Below, piece by piece: positions 43,097 to 54,460 of a stretch of DNA of 64,000 nt. The stretch is from positions 1 to 64,000 of the forward strand of contig NZ_JAKVIO010000021.1 of NCBI RefSeq assembly GCF_022601895.1. Direction: 5' to 3'. The notes below the pieces were generated by a model that was not told the DNA's origin, searched no databases, and saw only the letters and a program-made list of their open reading frames with translations. The stretch comes from Sphingomonas sp. LaA6.9. Its GTDB lineage: Bacteria; Pseudomonadota; Alphaproteobacteria; Sphingomonadales; Sphingomonadaceae. A program made the position numbers and the translations under genes. The first letter of the stretch is position 1; every line of letters begins with the position of its first letter.

Positions 43097-43813
43097 TCAG
43101 GCGCGCGCGGTCTGGCCGAAGAGCACCTGCCGCGCCCTTTCCGCTTCCTCGCTGTCGGCTTCGAGCGGCTTGCGCAATTCCTCGCACACTGCCTTGCCCT
43201 TGATGAAGCTTTCGCGCGCGCCGCACAGTTCGTGCCAGCGCTTCAGATGCGGAAAATCGTCGAGATTCTGTCCCTGTCCCTCGGGCAATATCCACGGCCA
43301 GATCGCGAAATCGGCAATCGAGAGGTCGCCCGCGACGAATTCGCGATCGGCAAGGCGCTTGTCGAGCACGCCGTAAAGCCGGTTGACCTCATTGGTATAG
43401 CGCGTCGCGCCATATTCGGTCCGGTTGGGGTCGGGTTCGATCCTGGGGGCATAGTTGCGGAAATGGTGCGCCTGGCCCGACATCGGGCCGAGGCCACCCA
43501 TCTGCCACATCAGCCAGCTCTCGACCTCGGCGCGCTCGCGCAGGTTCGCGCCGCCGAACAGCCCTGTCTTGCGCGAGAGATAGAGCAGGATCGCCCCCGA
43601 CTCGAACACCGAGATCGGATGCCCGTCGGGGCCGTTGGGATCGACGATCGCGGGCATGCGGTTATTGGGGCTGATCTTCAGGAATTCGGGCGCGAACTGT
43701 TCGCCCTCTCCGATATTGACGGTGTGAACCTTGTAGGGGAGCGCCATCTCTTCAAGCGCGATGGTGATCTTCCAGCCATTGGGGGTCGGCCAGTAGTAAA
43801 GGTCGATTGCCAT
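43097..43813 (-). CDS. Glutathione S-transferase, YfcG/YghU-like
   Basis: A 238-residue GST with YYWPTPNGWKITIALEEMAL and ISPNNRMPAIVDP (the Asn-rich YfcG-type site), FESGAILLYLSRKTG, and FVAGDLSIADFAIWPWI. This Nu-class branch often has disulfide-bond reductase activity with glutathione. GGAGAA precedes ATG 43813; the longer frame runs into the divergent ligase promoter. Confidence 0.92.
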   Translation of the reverse strand: MAIDLYYWPTPNGWKITIALEEMALPYKVHTVNIGEGEQFAPEFLKISPNNRMPAIVDPNGPDGHPISVFESGAILLYLSRKTGLFGGANLRERAEVESWLMWQMGGLGPMSGQAHHFRNYAPRIEPDPNRTEYGATRYTNEVNRLYGVLDKRLADREFVAGDLSIADFAIWPWILPEGQGQNLDDFPHLKRWHELCGARESFIKGKAVCEELRKPLEADSEEAERARQVLFGQTARA

Positions 43814-43931
43814 TTCATTCTCCGCACTCGGGTTACGCTCCACACCCGGCGGAGGATATAGGAAGGCCCGTTGCAGCCGCCAGCCCCCCACATGGGTTGA
43901 TCGTGCGGCGCATTGAGATAAGTCCTGAGCC

Positions 43932-45476
43932 ATGACCACCGCACAAGCATTGCTCGACAGCGATTTCGCGCTGCTCTCCGACCTTATTGCAGCCCATGCG
44001 GCAGAGCGCCCCGATGCGGTCGCGCTGGTCGATGACGACCAGCGGCTGAGCTATGCCGACGTCGATGCCATGGTCGACCGCATCGCCGCCGCGCTCCAGC
44101 GCGACGGGTTGAAGCGGGGGCAGGCGGTCGCGATCGGGGCGATGCCCTCGGCCAACTATGCGCTCGTCTTCCTCGGGGCGCTCCGCGCGGGCGGGGCGGC
44201 GACCCCGCTGACCGCATCCGCGGCGCCCGCGGCGCTCGCCAACATGATCGCCGATTGCGGCACCGCGCATCTGTTCCTCGATGCGGAGATGGCGGAGACG
44301 CTGAAGGACGTCCACCTGCCCGCGGGGATTGATCTGATCGCGCTCGACCTGAATACGGCCGGGACGCCGCTGGAAGGCTGGATCGAGGATGAAGGCGCGA
44401 CGCCGGCGCGCGTCGAGGTCGGCCCCGACGACCCCTTCAACATCATCTATTCGAGCGGGACGACGGGCAATCCCAAGGGAATCGTCCAGTCGCACCGGAT
44501 GCGCTGGGGGCATATCCGCCGCGCGGGCGCATCGGGCTATGGTCGCGATGCGGTGACGCTGATCTCCACCCCGCTCTATTCGAACACAACGCTCGTCGCC
44601 TTCGTGCCGACGCTCGCGCATGGCGGCACCGCGGTCATCATGCGCAAATTCGACGCGCGGCGCTTCCTCGAATTGTCCGAGGCCGAGCGGGTCACGCACG
44701 CGATGCTGGTGCCCGTCCAGTACAAGCGACTGATGGAGCGCTCCGATTTCGACGACTTCGACTTGAGCGCGTACCGCGTGAAATTCTGCACGAGCGCGCC
44801 TTTTTCGGCTGCACTCAAGGCAGATATCCTAGCGCGCTGGCCGGGCGGGCTCGTCGAATATTACGGCATGACCGAGGGTGGCGGGACGTGCATCCTGCTG
44901 GCGCATGAACATCCCGACAAGCTCGATACCGTCGGCCGCGCCGCACCGGGGCATGACGTCCGCGTGATCGACGCGGCGGGCAACCCGCTGCCGCCCGGCG
45001 AAAAGGGCGAGGTCGTCGGCCGGTCGGAGGCGATGATGACGGGCTATCACAACCAGCCCGGCAAGACGCGCGAGGCCGAATGGTTCGACGCCGAGGGCAA
45101 CCGCTTCATCCGCACGGGCGACATCGGGGCGTTCGACGCGGACGGCTTCCTCACCTTGCTGGGCCGCGCCAAGGACATGATCATTTCGGGCGGCTTCAAC
45201 ATCTATCCGGGCGACCTGGAAGATGCGCTAATGGCGCATGACGATGTCGCCGAGGCTGCGGTCGTGGGCGCGCCGTCGGAGGATTGGGGCGAGACGCCAG
45301 TGGGCTTCGTCGTCGCGGTTCCGGGCACGAACCCCGACCCCGAGGCGCTGCGCCAGTTCGCCAATGCACAGCTCGGCAAGACCCAGCGCCTCTCGGCGGT
45401 GCATGTGGTCGATGCGATGCCGCGCAACGAGATCGGCAAGATATTGAAGCGCGAGCTGCGTGAAAGGCTTGGATGA
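43932..45476 (+). CDS. Acyl-CoA synthetase (AMP-binding ligase)
   Basis: The 514-residue protein has the ANL-superfamily motifs IIYSSGTTGNPKGIVQSH, EYYGMTEGGGT, TGDIGAFDADGFLTLLGRAKDM and the C-terminal catalytic Lys in RNEIGKILKREL. It activates a carboxylic acid to its CoA ester through an adenylate; chain length or ring structure cannot be read. It is a good candidate to feed the acyl-CoA dehydrogenases downstream. The stop overlaps the MOSC gene. Confidence 0.93.
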   Translation: MTTAQALLDSDFALLSDLIAAHAAERPDAVALVDDDQRLSYADVDAMVDRIAAALQRDGLKRGQAVAIGAMPSANYALVFLGALRAGGAATPLTASAAPAALANMIADCGTAHLFLDAEMAETLKDVHLPAGIDLIALDLNTAGTPLEGWIEDEGATPARVEVGPDDPFNIIYSSGTTGNPKGIVQSHRMRWGHIRRAGASGYGRDAVTLISTPLYSNTTLVAFVPTLAHGGTAVIMRKFDARRFLELSEAERVTHAMLVPVQYKRLMERSDFDDFDLSAYRVKFCTSAPFSAALKADILARWPGGLVEYYGMTEGGGTCILLAHEHPDKLDTVGRAAPGHDVRVIDAAGNPLPPGEKGEVVGRSEAMMTGYHNQPGKTREAEWFDAEGNRFIRTGDIGAFDADGFLTLLGRAKDMIISGGFNIYPGDLEDALMAHDDVAEAAVVGAPSEDWGETPVGFVVAVPGTNPDPEALRQFANAQLGKTQRLSAVHVVDAMPRNEIGKILKRELRERLG

Positions 45477-46123
45477 TGAGTGTCACGATCGATGCGGTGA
45501 TGACGGGCAAGGCGCGCGCCTTTGGCGACAAGGGCGAGCCGAGCGCGATCGCCAAGACCCGCGTTGACGGGGGCCGTCGCGTCGGTTTGCTGGGCATCGA
45601 GGGCGACGAGCAGGGCGACCCGACGGTGCATGGCGGGCCGGACAAGGCGATCCACCATTATCCGCGCGATCACTATCCCTTCTGGACCGAAAGGCTTGAG
45701 GGGCACGCGCTGCTCGGCACGCCCGGCGCCTTTGGCGAGAATATCTCGACCACAGGGCTGATCGAGACCGAGGCGTGCATCGGCGACCGCTACCGGCTTG
45801 GCAGCGCGCTGGTCGAGATTTCGCAGGGCCGCCAGCCCTGCTGGAAGCTCGGCCACCGCTTCGGCATTGCGAGCGTGCCCGCGACGGTGGTGAAGACGCG
45901 GCGCAGTGGCTGGTATTACCGCGTGATCGAGGAGGGCGAGGTTGCCGCGGGCGACACGCTCGCGCTCGTCGCGCGTCCGCTGCCGCAATGGAGCGTCGGG
46001 CGCGTCTTCGGACTGCTGATCGGCGGAAAGGGAAAGGGCGAGCCCGCGGCCTTGCGCGAACTCGCCCTGATGGATCAGCTTGCAACGAGCTGGCGCGCCC
46101 GCGCGGAGAAGCTGCTCAGTTGA
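45473..46123 (+). CDS. MOSC-domain protein (YiiM-like)
   Basis: A 216-residue protein with [30 protein letters not shown] and the conserved Cys in [14 protein letters not shown]. YiiM-type MOSC proteins bind molybdenum cofactor and reduce N-hydroxylated compounds or act with such systems. It overlaps the ligase stop (ATG 45473 or 45476) and its own last 8 bases overlap the end of the fused beta-oxidation gene. Confidence 0.9.
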   Translation: MMSVTIDAVMTGKARAFGDKGEPSAIAKTRVDGGRRVGLLGIEGDEQGDPTVHGGPDKAIHHYPRDHYPFWTERLEGHALLGTPGAFGENISTTGLIETEACIGDRYRLGSALVEISQGRQPCWKLGHRFGIASVPATVVKTRRSGWYYRVIEEGEVAAGDTLALVARPLPQWSVGRVFGLLIGGKGKGEPAALRELALMDQLATSWRARAEKLLS

Positions 46124-48140
46124 AGCGGCCCTTGCTCGCGGCTTTCTCGGCCAGCAGCGGCGCGACTTCGAAGCCGTGCTTGTCCAGCCCGGCCTTGATC
46201 TTGTCCGCGCCCTCGAGATCCGCCCAGAACATCGGGCCGCCGCGATAGATCGGCCAGCCATAGCCGTAGATCCAGACGACATCGATGTCCGACGCACGCT
46301 GCGCCATCTTCTCCTCGAGGATCAGCGCGCCTTCGTTGACCATCGTGTAGAGCGTGCGCTCGATGATTTCCTCGTCGCTGATCTCGCGCTTGGTTGCGCC
46401 CGACTTGGCGGCGAAGTCGTCGATGATCTTCTGGACCTCGGCAGACGGGCTCGGATTGCGCTTCTCGTCATAGTCATAGAAGCCCTTGCCCGTTTTCTGG
46501 CCCCAGCGGCCGATCGCGGCGAGCGCGTCGCGGATGTTCTCGATCCGCGTGGGATCGCGGTGCCAGCCGATGTCGACGCCCGCGAGATCGCTCATCTGGA
46601 AGGGACCCATCGGCATCCCGAAATCGACATGAACCTTGTCGATCTGGGCAGGCGTCGCGCCTTCCATGAGCAGCTTCATCGCCTCGAACTGGCGGGGCTT
46701 CAGCATGCGGTTGCCGATAAAGCCGTCGCACACGCCCGCCACGACCGCGACCTTCTTGATCTTCTTGGCGACGTCCATCGCGGTCGCGAGCACGTCGTCG
46801 GCGGTCTTCGCACCGCGCACGACCTCGAGCAGCTTCATCACATTGGCGGGCGAGAAGAAGTGCAGGCCGAGAACGTCCTGCGGGCGGCTCGTCGATGCGG
46901 CGATCTCGTCGATGTTGAGATAGCTGGTGTTGGAGGCGAGGATCGCGCCGGGCTTGGCGATCTTGTCGAGCTTGCCGAAGACCTCCTTCTTGACGTCCAT
47001 ATTCTCGAACACCGCCTCGATGATGAGGTCGCAGTCCGCCAGGTCTTCAAGGCTGAGCGTGGGGGTGAGCAACCCCATCGCCTTTTCGACCTGCTCGGGC
47101 TTCATCCGGCCCTTGGCCGCGGTCGCCTCGTAATTCTTGCGGATGATGCCGGTGCCGCGGTCGAGCGCGTCCTGCTTCATCTCGACGATCGTCACGGGGA
47201 TGCCCGCCGACAGGAAGTTCATCGAGATGCCGCCGCCCATCGTGCCCGCGCCGATCATGCCGACCTTTTTGATCGGGCGCAGCGCGATGTCGGAGGCGAT
47301 GCCGTCGATCTTGGCGGCCTTGCGCTCAGCGAAGAAGATGTGGCGCATCGCCGCGGACTGCGTGCCGAACATCAGCTTCGTGAATTCCTGACGTTCGAAC
47401 TCTAGGCCTTCGGAGAAGGGAAGCTTCGTCGCCGCCTCGACGCATTTGATGTTCGCCTCGGGCGCGTCGAAGCCGCGGAAGCGCTTGGCATTGGCCTTGC
47501 GGAAATCGTCGAACAGCTCGGGCGAGGCGGTAGCGGTCCTGTCGCGGATCCGCGGGATCGGCCGTACATCCTTCACCTCACCCGCAAAGGCGATCGCGTC
47601 GGCGACGAGGCTGTCCTCGCCCGCAAGCCGGTCCACCAGCCCGGCCTCCTTTGCCTTAGTCGCGGGGATCGGATCGCCCTTGGACGTCAGTTCGAGCGCC
47701 AGCTCCACGCCCGCCACGCGCGGCAGGCGCTGCGTGCCGCCCGCGCCGGGAAGCAGGCCCAGCTTGACCTCGGGCGTGCCGAACTGCGCCGAGGGGACGG
47801 CGATGCGATAGTGACACCCGAGCGCGACCTCGCAGCCACCGCCCAGCGCGGTGCCGTGGACTGCGGCGATCACGGGCTTTTCAGACAGCTCGATCGATTC
47901 GACCAGCGCGGGCAGCCAGGGCTCCACGGGCGGCTTGCCGAACTCGGTGATGTCGGCGCCCGCAAAGAAGGTGCGGCCGTCGCAGCGGATCACCACCGCC
48001 TTGATCGAGTCATCGGCCGCGGCTTCCCTGATCGCCTTGTCGATGCCGACCCGTACCTCGGCGCCCAGCGCGTTCACCGGGGGGTTGTTGGAGACGATGA
48101 CGAGGATGTCGCCGTGGCGTTCGGTGGTGATGACGGACAT
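46116..48140 (-). CDS. Fused enoyl-CoA hydratase / 3-hydroxyacyl-CoA dehydrogenase
   Basis: The 674-residue protein is a FadB/FadJ-type fusion. The crotonase domain (about 1-190) has [26 protein letters not shown] and [14 protein letters not shown]. The NAD-binding domain (about 295-475) starts [18 protein letters not shown] and has [12 protein letters not shown] and [18 protein letters not shown] with the catalytic His. The C-terminal domains end with [17 protein letters not shown]. It hydrates enoyl-CoA and oxidises 3-hydroxyacyl-CoA in beta-oxidation. It is the last gene of the catabolic series. Confidence 0.95.
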   Translation of the reverse strand: MSVITTERHGDILVIVSNNPPVNALGAEVRVGIDKAIREAAADDSIKAVVIRCDGRTFFAGADITEFGKPPVEPWLPALVESIELSEKPVIAAVHGTALGGGCEVALGCHYRIAVPSAQFGTPEVKLGLLPGAGGTQRLPRVAGVELALELTSKGDPIPATKAKEAGLVDRLAGEDSLVADAIAFAGEVKDVRPIPRIRDRTATASPELFDDFRKANAKRFRGFDAPEANIKCVEAATKLPFSEGLEFERQEFTKLMFGTQSAAMRHIFFAERKAAKIDGIASDIALRPIKKVGMIGAGTMGGGISMNFLSAGIPVTIVEMKQDALDRGTGIIRKNYEATAAKGRMKPEQVEKAMGLLTPTLSLEDLADCDLIIEAVFENMDVKKEVFGKLDKIAKPGAILASNTSYLNIDEIAASTSRPQDVLGLHFFSPANVMKLLEVVRGAKTADDVLATAMDVAKKIKKVAVVAGVCDGFIGNRMLKPRQFEAMKLLMEGATPAQIDKVHVDFGMPMGPFQMSDLAGVDIGWHRDPTRIENIRDALAAIGRWGQKTGKGFYDYDEKRNPSPSAEVQKIIDDFAAKSGATKREISDEEIIERTLYTMVNEGALILEEKMAQRASDIDVVWIYGYGWPIYRGGPMFWADLEGADKIKAGLDKHGFEVAPLLAEKAASKGRFN

Positions 48141-48156
48141 TGGTTCCTCCTGATGG

Positions 48157-49404
48157 TCAGTCGGCTAGCGCCGAATAAAGCATGGTCTTGATCTCGCGCC
48201 GCACGGGATATGTGCTCGACGGCATCAACTGGGTCATGAAGATCATGATGATGTTTTCAACGGGGTCGACGAAGAAGGCGGTCGAGAACATCCCGCCCCA
48301 GTAGAAATCGCTCTTCGATCCGGGGATCATCGTGGCGGCGGCATCGAGCGTCGTCGCAAAGCCGAGCCCGAAACCGACCCCGGCATTCTCCGCCTCGCTG
48401 AACAGCGCGGTCGAGTGTTGCGTCAGGTCGCCGCCGCCGGGCAGGTGGTTTGCGGTCATCAGTTCCAGCGTCTTGCGGCTGATGATGCGCGTGCCGTCGA
48501 GTTCACCGTCGTTGATCAGCATCCGGCAGAAGCGGTGATAGTCGGCGAGCGTCGAGGCGAGCCCGCCGCCGCCAGAAAGCTGGTTGGGCTTGCGGCCCCA
48601 CGCGCTGCCTTCGCCCGGATCATAGAGCTTCTTCACCTCGCTCGGGTGGAAGGCATAGCAGTCGGGCAAGCGGTGGAGCTTGTCGGCGGGCACCTGGAAA
48701 TGCGTGTCGGCCATGCCGAGCGGGCGCGTGACCCGGTCCGCGATCGCCTCGTCGAGAGGCTTGTCGTCGACGCGCTGGATGATCGCGCCGAGGATGTCGG
48801 TCGCGACCGAATAATTCCATGATGTGCCCGGATCGAACTGGAGCGGGACGCCAGCGAGGATGCGGATCATCTCTTCCAGATCGGGGCCCGAGAACGCCTC
48901 CAGCTTCAGCTTGCGGTAGGCCGCGTCGATCGGCGTGCGTTCCTGGAAGCTGTAGGTGAGCCCCGCGGTGTGGCGCAGCAGGTCGATCATCCGCATCGGC
49001 GTGGCGGCCGGGCGGCTGACAAAGGGGACGTTGCCTCCGCCCGCGACGAACACGCCCAGATCCTTCCATTCGGGGATCACTTTCGTCACGGGATCGGCAA
49101 GCGCCAGCTTGCCTTCCTCGACAAGCTGCATGAACGCGATCGAGGTGATCGGCTTGGACATCGAGGCGATCCGGAAGATCGCGTCGCCCCTGAGTGCTTC
49201 GCCCGCGCGCGCGTCGCCCTGCAGCGACAGATGCGCGATCTCGTCGCCACGACCGATCAGCAAGGCGGTATGCGGCAGCCGCCCGGTGTCGAGATATCTG
49301 GCCTTGAGATGCGCGTCGATACGGGCGAGCCGCGCGGGATCGAACCCGAGTTCAGCCGGATCGGAAATGCTCAATTCTGCCTTGAGCGGCGCCATTTCGT
49401 TCAT
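48157..49404 (-). CDS. Beta-lactamase-like serine hydrolase/esterase
   Basis: This 415-residue protein has the class C / family VIII esterase motif SMSKP (S-x-x-K), a Tyr motif [11 protein letters not shown], and a later ARTISRKT-like region ([18 protein letters not shown] in part). There is no signal peptide, so it is cytosolic and an esterase is more likely than a beta-lactamase. It overlaps the SDR gene upstream by 4 bases and is followed by the beta-oxidation fusion. It may open an ester or lactone in the pathway. Confidence 0.88.
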   Translation of the reverse strand: MNEMAPLKAELSISDPAELGFDPARLARIDAHLKARYLDTGRLPHTALLIGRGDEIAHLSLQGDARAGEALRGDAIFRIASMSKPITSIAFMQLVEEGKLALADPVTKVIPEWKDLGVFVAGGGNVPFVSRPAATPMRMIDLLRHTAGLTYSFQERTPIDAAYRKLKLEAFSGPDLEEMIRILAGVPLQFDPGTSWNYSVATDILGAIIQRVDDKPLDEAIADRVTRPLGMADTHFQVPADKLHRLPDCYAFHPSEVKKLYDPGEGSAWGRKPNQLSGGGGLASTLADYHRFCRMLINDGELDGTRIISRKTLELMTANHLPGGGDLTQHSTALFSEAENAGVGFGLGFATTLDAAATMIPGSKSDFYWGGMFSTAFFVDPVENIIMIFMTQLMPSSTYPVRREIKTMLYSALAD

Positions 49405-50204
49405 GCAGCGGTCTTTCCGGTTTCCTGGCGAGTCACGGGGTGCGAGCTCGAAAGGCCGCCGTCTACGACGATCGCCTGCCCGTTGACATAGGAGGATTCG
49501 TCCGAGGCGAGGAAGAGCGCCGCGAAGGCGATCTCCTGGGGCTGTCCCGCGCGGCGCAGCGGATTGAGGCGGCCGATCTTTTCCTCGACGCCCTTTTCGC
49601 GCGCATAGGTGAAAGCGCGCTCGGTCATCCCGGTCTCGATCAGTCCGGGGCAGATCGCATTGACGCGCACGCCCGTGCCTGAAAGCTGCTGTGCCGCGGT
49701 CTGGACGAGGTTGATCACGCCCGCCTTGGACGCGGAATAGGCGGGGCAGCCCGCGCCCGAACGGATCCCCGCGACGCTCGCGGTGCAGATGATCGAGCCC
49801 GACCCCTTCTTCATGATCTGCTGGCCCGCATGCTTGATGAGCAGGAACGGGCCGATCAGGTTGACCTGCAATATCTGCTGCCAGTCGTCGGCGGTATGCT
49901 CGAACAGGCCCGTCAGGCCGCCGGAGATGCCGGCATTGGCATAGGCGATGTCGAGCCCGCCATAGGAAAGCCGCGCCGTTTCGACGAGCTTCTGGACGTC
50001 CTCTTCCTTCCCCGCATTCATCTGCAGCGCGCTCACCTCGCCGCCTTCGTCGCGGATCAGCTTCGCGGTTTCGTGCACGCTTTCGGCCTTGTCGCCGATC
50101 ACGAGCCGCGCGCCGTTGCGCGCGAACAGCAGCGCCGTGGCGCGGCCGATCCCCGAACCCGCACCCGTGATGATCGCGCTTTTTCCCTCGAGCCTTCCGG
50201 CCAT
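49401..50204 (-). CDS. Short-chain dehydrogenase/reductase A
   Basis: A 267-residue SDR with [15 protein letters not shown] (cofactor), NAGISG, the active-site YSASKAG and the C-terminal [14 protein letters not shown]. An acidic residue after the second strand (VIGDKAES) suggests NAD preference. AGGAG before ATG 50204 chooses the start. It lies between SDR B and the esterase. Confidence 0.92.
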   Translation of the reverse strand: MAGRLEGKSAIITGAGSGIGRATALLFARNGARLVIGDKAESVHETAKLIRDEGGEVSALQMNAGKEEDVQKLVETARLSYGGLDIAYANAGISGGLTGLFEHTADDWQQILQVNLIGPFLLIKHAGQQIMKKGSGSIICTASVAGIRSGAGCPAYSASKAGVINLVQTAAQQLSGTGVRVNAICPGLIETGMTERAFTYAREKGVEEKIGRLNPLRRAGQPQEIAFAALFLASDESSYVNGQAIVVDGGLSSSHPVTRQETGKTAA

Positions 50205-50214
50205 ATCTGGTCTC

Positions 50215-50979
50215 CTAGATCGTCTGCCCGCCATCGACGACGATGGTCTGGCCCGTGAGGAATGTCGAGGCGGGGGAGGCGAGGAACACCGCCGTCCCCG
50301 CGATTTCGTGCGGCTCGCCGATGCGCTTCAGCGCGGCGGTCGAGGTCGATGCCTTGAGCGTGTCGGGATCCTCCCACAGCGCGCGCGCGAAATCGGTGCG
50401 GATCAGACCCGGCGCGATGCAGTTGACGCGGATATTGTGGCGGCCATGCTCGCGCGCGAGGTTGCGCGCGAGCTGCATGTCCGCAGCCTTGGATATACAA
50501 TAGGCGCCGATCACCTCGGACCCGCGAATGCCGCCGATCGACGAAATGATGATGATCGAGCCGTCCCTGCGGTCGATCATTTCGGGCAGTACCATGTTGA
50601 TCAGCCAGTGATTGGCGACGATGTTGTTTTCGAGGATCTTGCGGAACTGATCGTCCTCGATCCCCGCCATGGGTCCGTAATAGGGATTGGACGCGGCGTT
50701 GCAGACGAGCACGTCGATACGGCCAAACGCGCTCCGACTTTCATCGACCAGGTTCTGCAAGGCTTCCTTGCTCGAAATGTTGGCGGCAACGGCGATCGCG
50801 GTGCCTTCGCCGAACCGCGCGTTGATCTCGGCCGCCGTTTCGTCGCAGGCATCCTGCTTGCGGCTGGAAATCACGACCCTGGCGCCGTTCGCCGCCATTT
50901 CCTCGGCGATCGCCCTGCCGATGCCGCGCGTCGAGCCGGTGATGACCGCGACCTTACCGGTCATGTCGAACTGGGACAT
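50215..50979 (-). CDS. Short-chain dehydrogenase/reductase B
   Basis: A 254-residue SDR with [27 protein letters not shown] (NAA variant of the NAG motif, typical of DHRS4/peroxisomal-like reductases), [11 protein letters not shown] and [12 protein letters not shown]. The sequence ISSRKQDAC after strand two suggests NADP use. It follows the APH kinase gene by 13 bases. A similar SDR acts in levulinate (LvaD-like) and steroid pathways. Confidence 0.92.
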   Translation of the reverse strand: MSQFDMTGKVAVITGSTRGIGRAIAEEMAANGARVVISSRKQDACDETAAEINARFGEGTAIAVAANISSKEALQNLVDESRSAFGRIDVLVCNAASNPYYGPMAGIEDDQFRKILENNIVANHWLINMVLPEMIDRRDGSIIIISSIGGIRGSEVIGAYCISKAADMQLARNLAREHGRHNIRVNCIAPGLIRTDFARALWEDPDTLKASTSTAALKRIGEPHEIAGTAVFLASPASTFLTGQTIVVDGGQTI

Positions 50980-50992
50980 TGAACCTCTCCTG

Positions 50993-52069
50993 TCAGCGCG
51001 CGCCGGCGAGTTCGGCGAAATGCCATGCTGCCCTCGCGAGTCCCGGCACGCGCGCCGCGGTGGCCTCGGCCTGCGCGCTCGATGCCGTGCCCTCGATGAT
51101 GCGTTTCTTGATTCCCTGGACGATGCCCGTCAGCCGGAAGAGGTTGTAGCTGAAATACCAGTTGAGATCGGGAACGCCGTCGCGCCCTGTCGCGGCGCAG
51201 TAGCGCGCGACCGCCTGCTCAATCGTCGGAATGCCGAGTGCATCGAGATCGAGTCCCGCGATCCCCGAGCGTCCCTCGGGTTCGGTCACCCAGTTCATCA
51301 GCAGATAGGAAAAGTCGGCGAGCGGATCGCCGAGCGTCGAGAGTTCCCAGTCGAGGACGGCCAGCACCTTTGGCTCGTTCGCATCGAAGATCATGTTGTC
51401 GATACGGAAATCGCCGTGGACGATCGAGACGCGGTCCTGCTGGGGCACGGTCCTGGGCAGCCATTCGATCAGCCGATCGACCTCGGGGATCGTCTCGGTC
51501 TCGGCGGCGCGATACTGCTTTGTCCAGCGGCCAACCTGCCGCTCGAAATAGTTTCCGGGCTTGCCATAGTCGCCAAGGCCCACGGTCTCGTGATCCACAT
51601 TATGAAGCGCCGCGAGCGTGTCGATCATCGCATTGTAGATGCCCGTGCGCTCGGCGGGCGCCATGCCGGGGAGTGATCCGTCCCACAGGTTGCGCCCCTC
51701 GACCAGCGCCATGATGTAGAACATCGACCCGATGACGCCGTCATCGGCGCACAGACCGTAAGGCTGCGCGACGGGAAAGCCCGTGGGATGGAGCGCCGCG
51801 ATCAGCCGGTATTCGCGGTCGACCGCGTGCGCGGAGGGGAGCAGCGGACCGAAGGGCTTGCGGCGCAGGACATAGGCACCGCTCGTCGCGTCGATCCGGT
51901 AGGTCGGGTTGGATTGCCCGCCCTTGAACTTTGACAGCCGGATCGGCCCATTGAAGCCCGCGACATTGGCCTGCATCCACGTGGTCAGCGCGGCCTCGTC
52001 GAGCCGGTCCTTCTCGGGTACGTCGGTGGTTCCCACCATCGTCGTGTCGGCGCCGCCTGTCCCGGTCAT
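50993..52069 (-). CDS. APH-type kinase, ACAD10/11-N / LvaA-like
   Basis: This 358-residue member of the aminoglycoside-phosphotransferase superfamily has a Gly-rich-like start SKFKGGQSNPTYRI, the catalytic loop IVHGDFRIDNMIFD and the metal motif VLDWELSTLGDPLADFSYLL. These are hallmarks of the kinase fused to acyl-CoA dehydrogenase in ACAD10/11 and of LvaA. The known relatives phosphorylate the 4-hydroxyl of acyl-CoAs. The stop/start overlaps the alcohol dehydrogenase gene by 4 bases. An ACAD11-like gene two places upstream supports this role. Confidence 0.9.
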   Translation of the reverse strand: MTGTGGADTTMVGTTDVPEKDRLDEAALTTWMQANVAGFNGPIRLSKFKGGQSNPTYRIDATSGAYVLRRKPFGPLLPSAHAVDREYRLIAALHPTGFPVAQPYGLCADDGVIGSMFYIMALVEGRNLWDGSLPGMAPAERTGIYNAMIDTLAALHNVDHETVGLGDYGKPGNYFERQVGRWTKQYRAAETETIPEVDRLIEWLPRTVPQQDRVSIVHGDFRIDNMIFDANEPKVLAVLDWELSTLGDPLADFSYLLMNWVTEPEGRSGIAGLDLDALGIPTIEQAVARYCAATGRDGVPDLNWYFSYNLFRLTGIVQGIKKRIIEGTASSAQAEATAARVPGLARAAWHFAELAGAR

Positions 52070-53148
52070 CCGAACGTCACCACCGACCGAACCGAGTCAC
52101 CTTTGCGAAGCTCGTCAAAGGCATGGTTTATCTGCTCGAGCGGGATGCGCTCGGCGATCAGTGTGTCCAGATCGAGCAGCCCGCGCATGTAGAAATCGAC
52201 GAGCCGCGGTATGTCGACGGGGAAGCAATTGGCCCCCATCTTGGCGCCCTGCAGCTTTTTGCCCGAAAGCAGGTCTATTGCGCCCAGACCCACTTTTTCC
52301 GTTAGGGGCATCATGCCGAGGATTGTCGCGGTGCCGCCGCGCCGAAGCAGCGTGACCGCCATTTCGCCCGATGCGGGGCGTCCAACCGCCTCGATCGCAT
52401 GATCGACACCGCCCTTGGTCATTTCGATCACTCCGGCGGCCGCACCCTCGACCATCGGATCGACGGTATCGGTTGCGCCGAGCTTCTCGGCGAGCCGCCG
52501 TTTGTCCGCCACCGGATCGATCGCAATGATGCGGCCTGCGCCCGCGATTTTCGCGGCGTTGACCACCGCAAGGCCGACCCCGCCGCAGCCGATCACCGCC
52601 ACCGTATCGCCCGGTGTCACATCGGCGGCGCGAAACACCGCGCCCGCACCCGTCGTCACCGCACAGCCGATCACGCAGGCCCGGTCGAGCGGCATTTCGG
52701 GATTGATCGCGACGCAGGCGTGCTCGTGCACGAGCATCTGCTCGGCATAGGCCGAGAGGTCGAGCATCTGGTTGACCACGGTTTCGCCCATGCGGAGGCG
52801 GGGCGGCTCGCCGGGCCGGCGCCTGGTATCGCGGCCCATGCAGAGCGACATGCGTCCGGTGACGCAGAACTCGCAGTGTCCGCAAAAGGCGCTCAGGCAG
52901 GTGATGACCGCATCGCCCGGTTTCACCATCGTGACGCCGTCGCCCACCGCCTCGACAATCCCCGCGGCCTCATGGCCGGGGATGCAGGGCATCGCGTGCG
53001 GATAGGTACCATCGATGAAATGCAGGTCCGAACGGCACACGCCCACCGCGGCGGTGCGGATCAGCACCTCGCGCGGACCGGGCTTGTCGACCGTGACGTC
53101 TTCTATGACGAGGGGGGTCTTTGTCTCATAGAGGACGGCTGCCTTCAT
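52066..53148 (-). CDS. Zinc-dependent alcohol dehydrogenase
   Basis: A 360-residue MDR enzyme with catalytic zinc ligands in [13 protein letters not shown] and [14 protein letters not shown]. The structural zinc cysteines are in [16 protein letters not shown], and the NAD fold is [20 protein letters not shown] with acidic IAIDPVADK. It is close to class III-like bacterial ADHs. It oxidises an alcohol or reduces a ketone; in this operon a 4-keto/4-hydroxy step is possible. It overlaps both neighbours by 4 bases. Confidence 0.93.
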   Translation of the reverse strand: MKAAVLYETKTPLVIEDVTVDKPGPREVLIRTAAVGVCRSDLHFIDGTYPHAMPCIPGHEAAGIVEAVGDGVTMVKPGDAVITCLSAFCGHCEFCVTGRMSLCMGRDTRRRPGEPPRLRMGETVVNQMLDLSAYAEQMLVHEHACVAINPEMPLDRACVIGCAVTTGAGAVFRAADVTPGDTVAVIGCGGVGLAVVNAAKIAGAGRIIAIDPVADKRRLAEKLGATDTVDPMVEGAAAGVIEMTKGGVDHAIEAVGRPASGEMAVTLLRRGGTATILGMMPLTEKVGLGAIDLLSGKKLQGAKMGANCFPVDIPRLVDFYMRGLLDLDTLIAERIPLEQINHAFDELRKGDSVRSVVTFG

Positions 53149-54428
53149 CGCGACACTCCCACGTCACCGCTCGATATCGCGGCGGATTCCCGGTTGCCAT
53201 ATTTGCCGAACTCGAGCCGTGCGATCGCGCGGTTGTGGACCTCGTCGGGACCGTCGGCGAGGCGCAGCGTGCGAATGCCCGCATAGGCCTTTGCGAGCCC
53301 GAAATCCTCGGACACGCCCGCGCCGCCATGTGCCTGGATCGCATCGTCGATCACGCGCAGTGCCATGTTGGGCGCCGAGACCTTGATCATCGCGATCTCG
53401 CCCTGCGCTGCCTTGTTGCCCGCCTTGTCCATCATGTCGGCGGCCTTCAGGCAGAGCAGACGGTTCATTTCGATATCGATGCGCGCGGCGGCGATGCGCT
53501 GTTCCCAGATGCTGTGGTCGGCGATGCGCTTTCCGAAGGCGACGCGCGTGAGCAGCCGCTTCGCCATCTTCTCCAGCGCTTCCTCCGCGACACCTATGGT
53601 GCGCATGCAGTGATGGATGCGGCCGGGCCCGAGCCGCCCTTGCGCGATCTCGAAGCCGCGGCCTTCGCCGAGCAGCATGTTCTCGACCGGCACGCGCACG
53701 TCCTTCAGCTCGATTTCCATATGGCCGTGCGGGGCGTCGTCATAGCCGAAGACGGGCAGGTGGCGCAGGATGTTCACGCCGGGCGCGTCGAGCGGCATCA
53801 GGATCATCGATTGCTGCTGGTGGCGCTTGGCCTCGAAATCGGTCTTGCCCATCACGATCGCGATCTTGCAGCGTGGATCGCCGGCTCCGCTCGACCACCA
53901 TTTGGTGCCGTTGATGACATAATGGTCGCCATCGCGCTCGATCCGCGTCTCGATGTTGGTCGCGTCGGACGAGGCGACCGCGGGCTCGGTCATCAGGAAG
54001 GCCGAGCGGATCTCGCCGTCCATCAGCGGCCTGAGCCACTGATCCTTCTGTTCGCGCGTGCCGTAGCGGTGGAAGACCTCCATATTGCCCGTGTCGGGCG
54101 CGGAGCAGTTGAAGACCTCCGACGCCCAGCCGATGCGTCCCATTTCCTCGGCGCACAGCGCATATTCGAGATTGGTGAGCCCGGGGCCGTCGAATGCGAA
54201 GCTGTCGTCCACCGGAACGCGGCCCGACGAAGGCGGCATGAACAGGTTCCAGATGCCGGCTTCCTTCGCCTTCTGCTTGGCGTCCTCGATGACGGGAAGG
54301 ACCTTCCAGCGCCCACCCTCGGCCTGTTGCGCGTGATAGTCATGATCGCGGGGGCGCACATGCTTCTCGATGAAGTCCCTTACCCGGTCGCGCCAGTAGG
54401 TCTCGCGTTCGTTGAGGGTGAAATCCAT
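53145..54428 (-). CDS. Acyl-CoA dehydrogenase, ACAD11-like
   Basis: The 427-residue flavoprotein has the ACAD fold: [20 protein letters not shown] in the middle, [20 protein letters not shown], and the C-terminal [16 protein letters not shown]. In place of the usual YEGT catalytic Glu segment it has [15 protein letters not shown], typical of ACAD10/11 and LvaC-like members. These handle 4-phospho-acyl-CoA rather than simple dehydrogenation. It is coupled to the Zn-ADH and, through it, to the APH kinase. Confidence 0.92.
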   Translation of the reverse strand: MDFTLNERETYWRDRVRDFIEKHVRPRDHDYHAQQAEGGRWKVLPVIEDAKQKAKEAGIWNLFMPPSSGRVPVDDSFAFDGPGLTNLEYALCAEEMGRIGWASEVFNCSAPDTGNMEVFHRYGTREQKDQWLRPLMDGEIRSAFLMTEPAVASSDATNIETRIERDGDHYVINGTKWWSSGAGDPRCKIAIVMGKTDFEAKRHQQQSMILMPLDAPGVNILRHLPVFGYDDAPHGHMEIELKDVRVPVENMLLGEGRGFEIAQGRLGPGRIHHCMRTIGVAEEALEKMAKRLLTRVAFGKRIADHSIWEQRIAAARIDIEMNRLLCLKAADMMDKAGNKAAQGEIAMIKVSAPNMALRVIDDAIQAHGGAGVSEDFGLAKAYAGIRTLRLADGPDEVHNRAIARLEFGKYGNRESAAISSGDVGVSR

Positions 54429-54460
54429 GGCGCTCTCTCCGTATCTTTGATGCGATTGTG

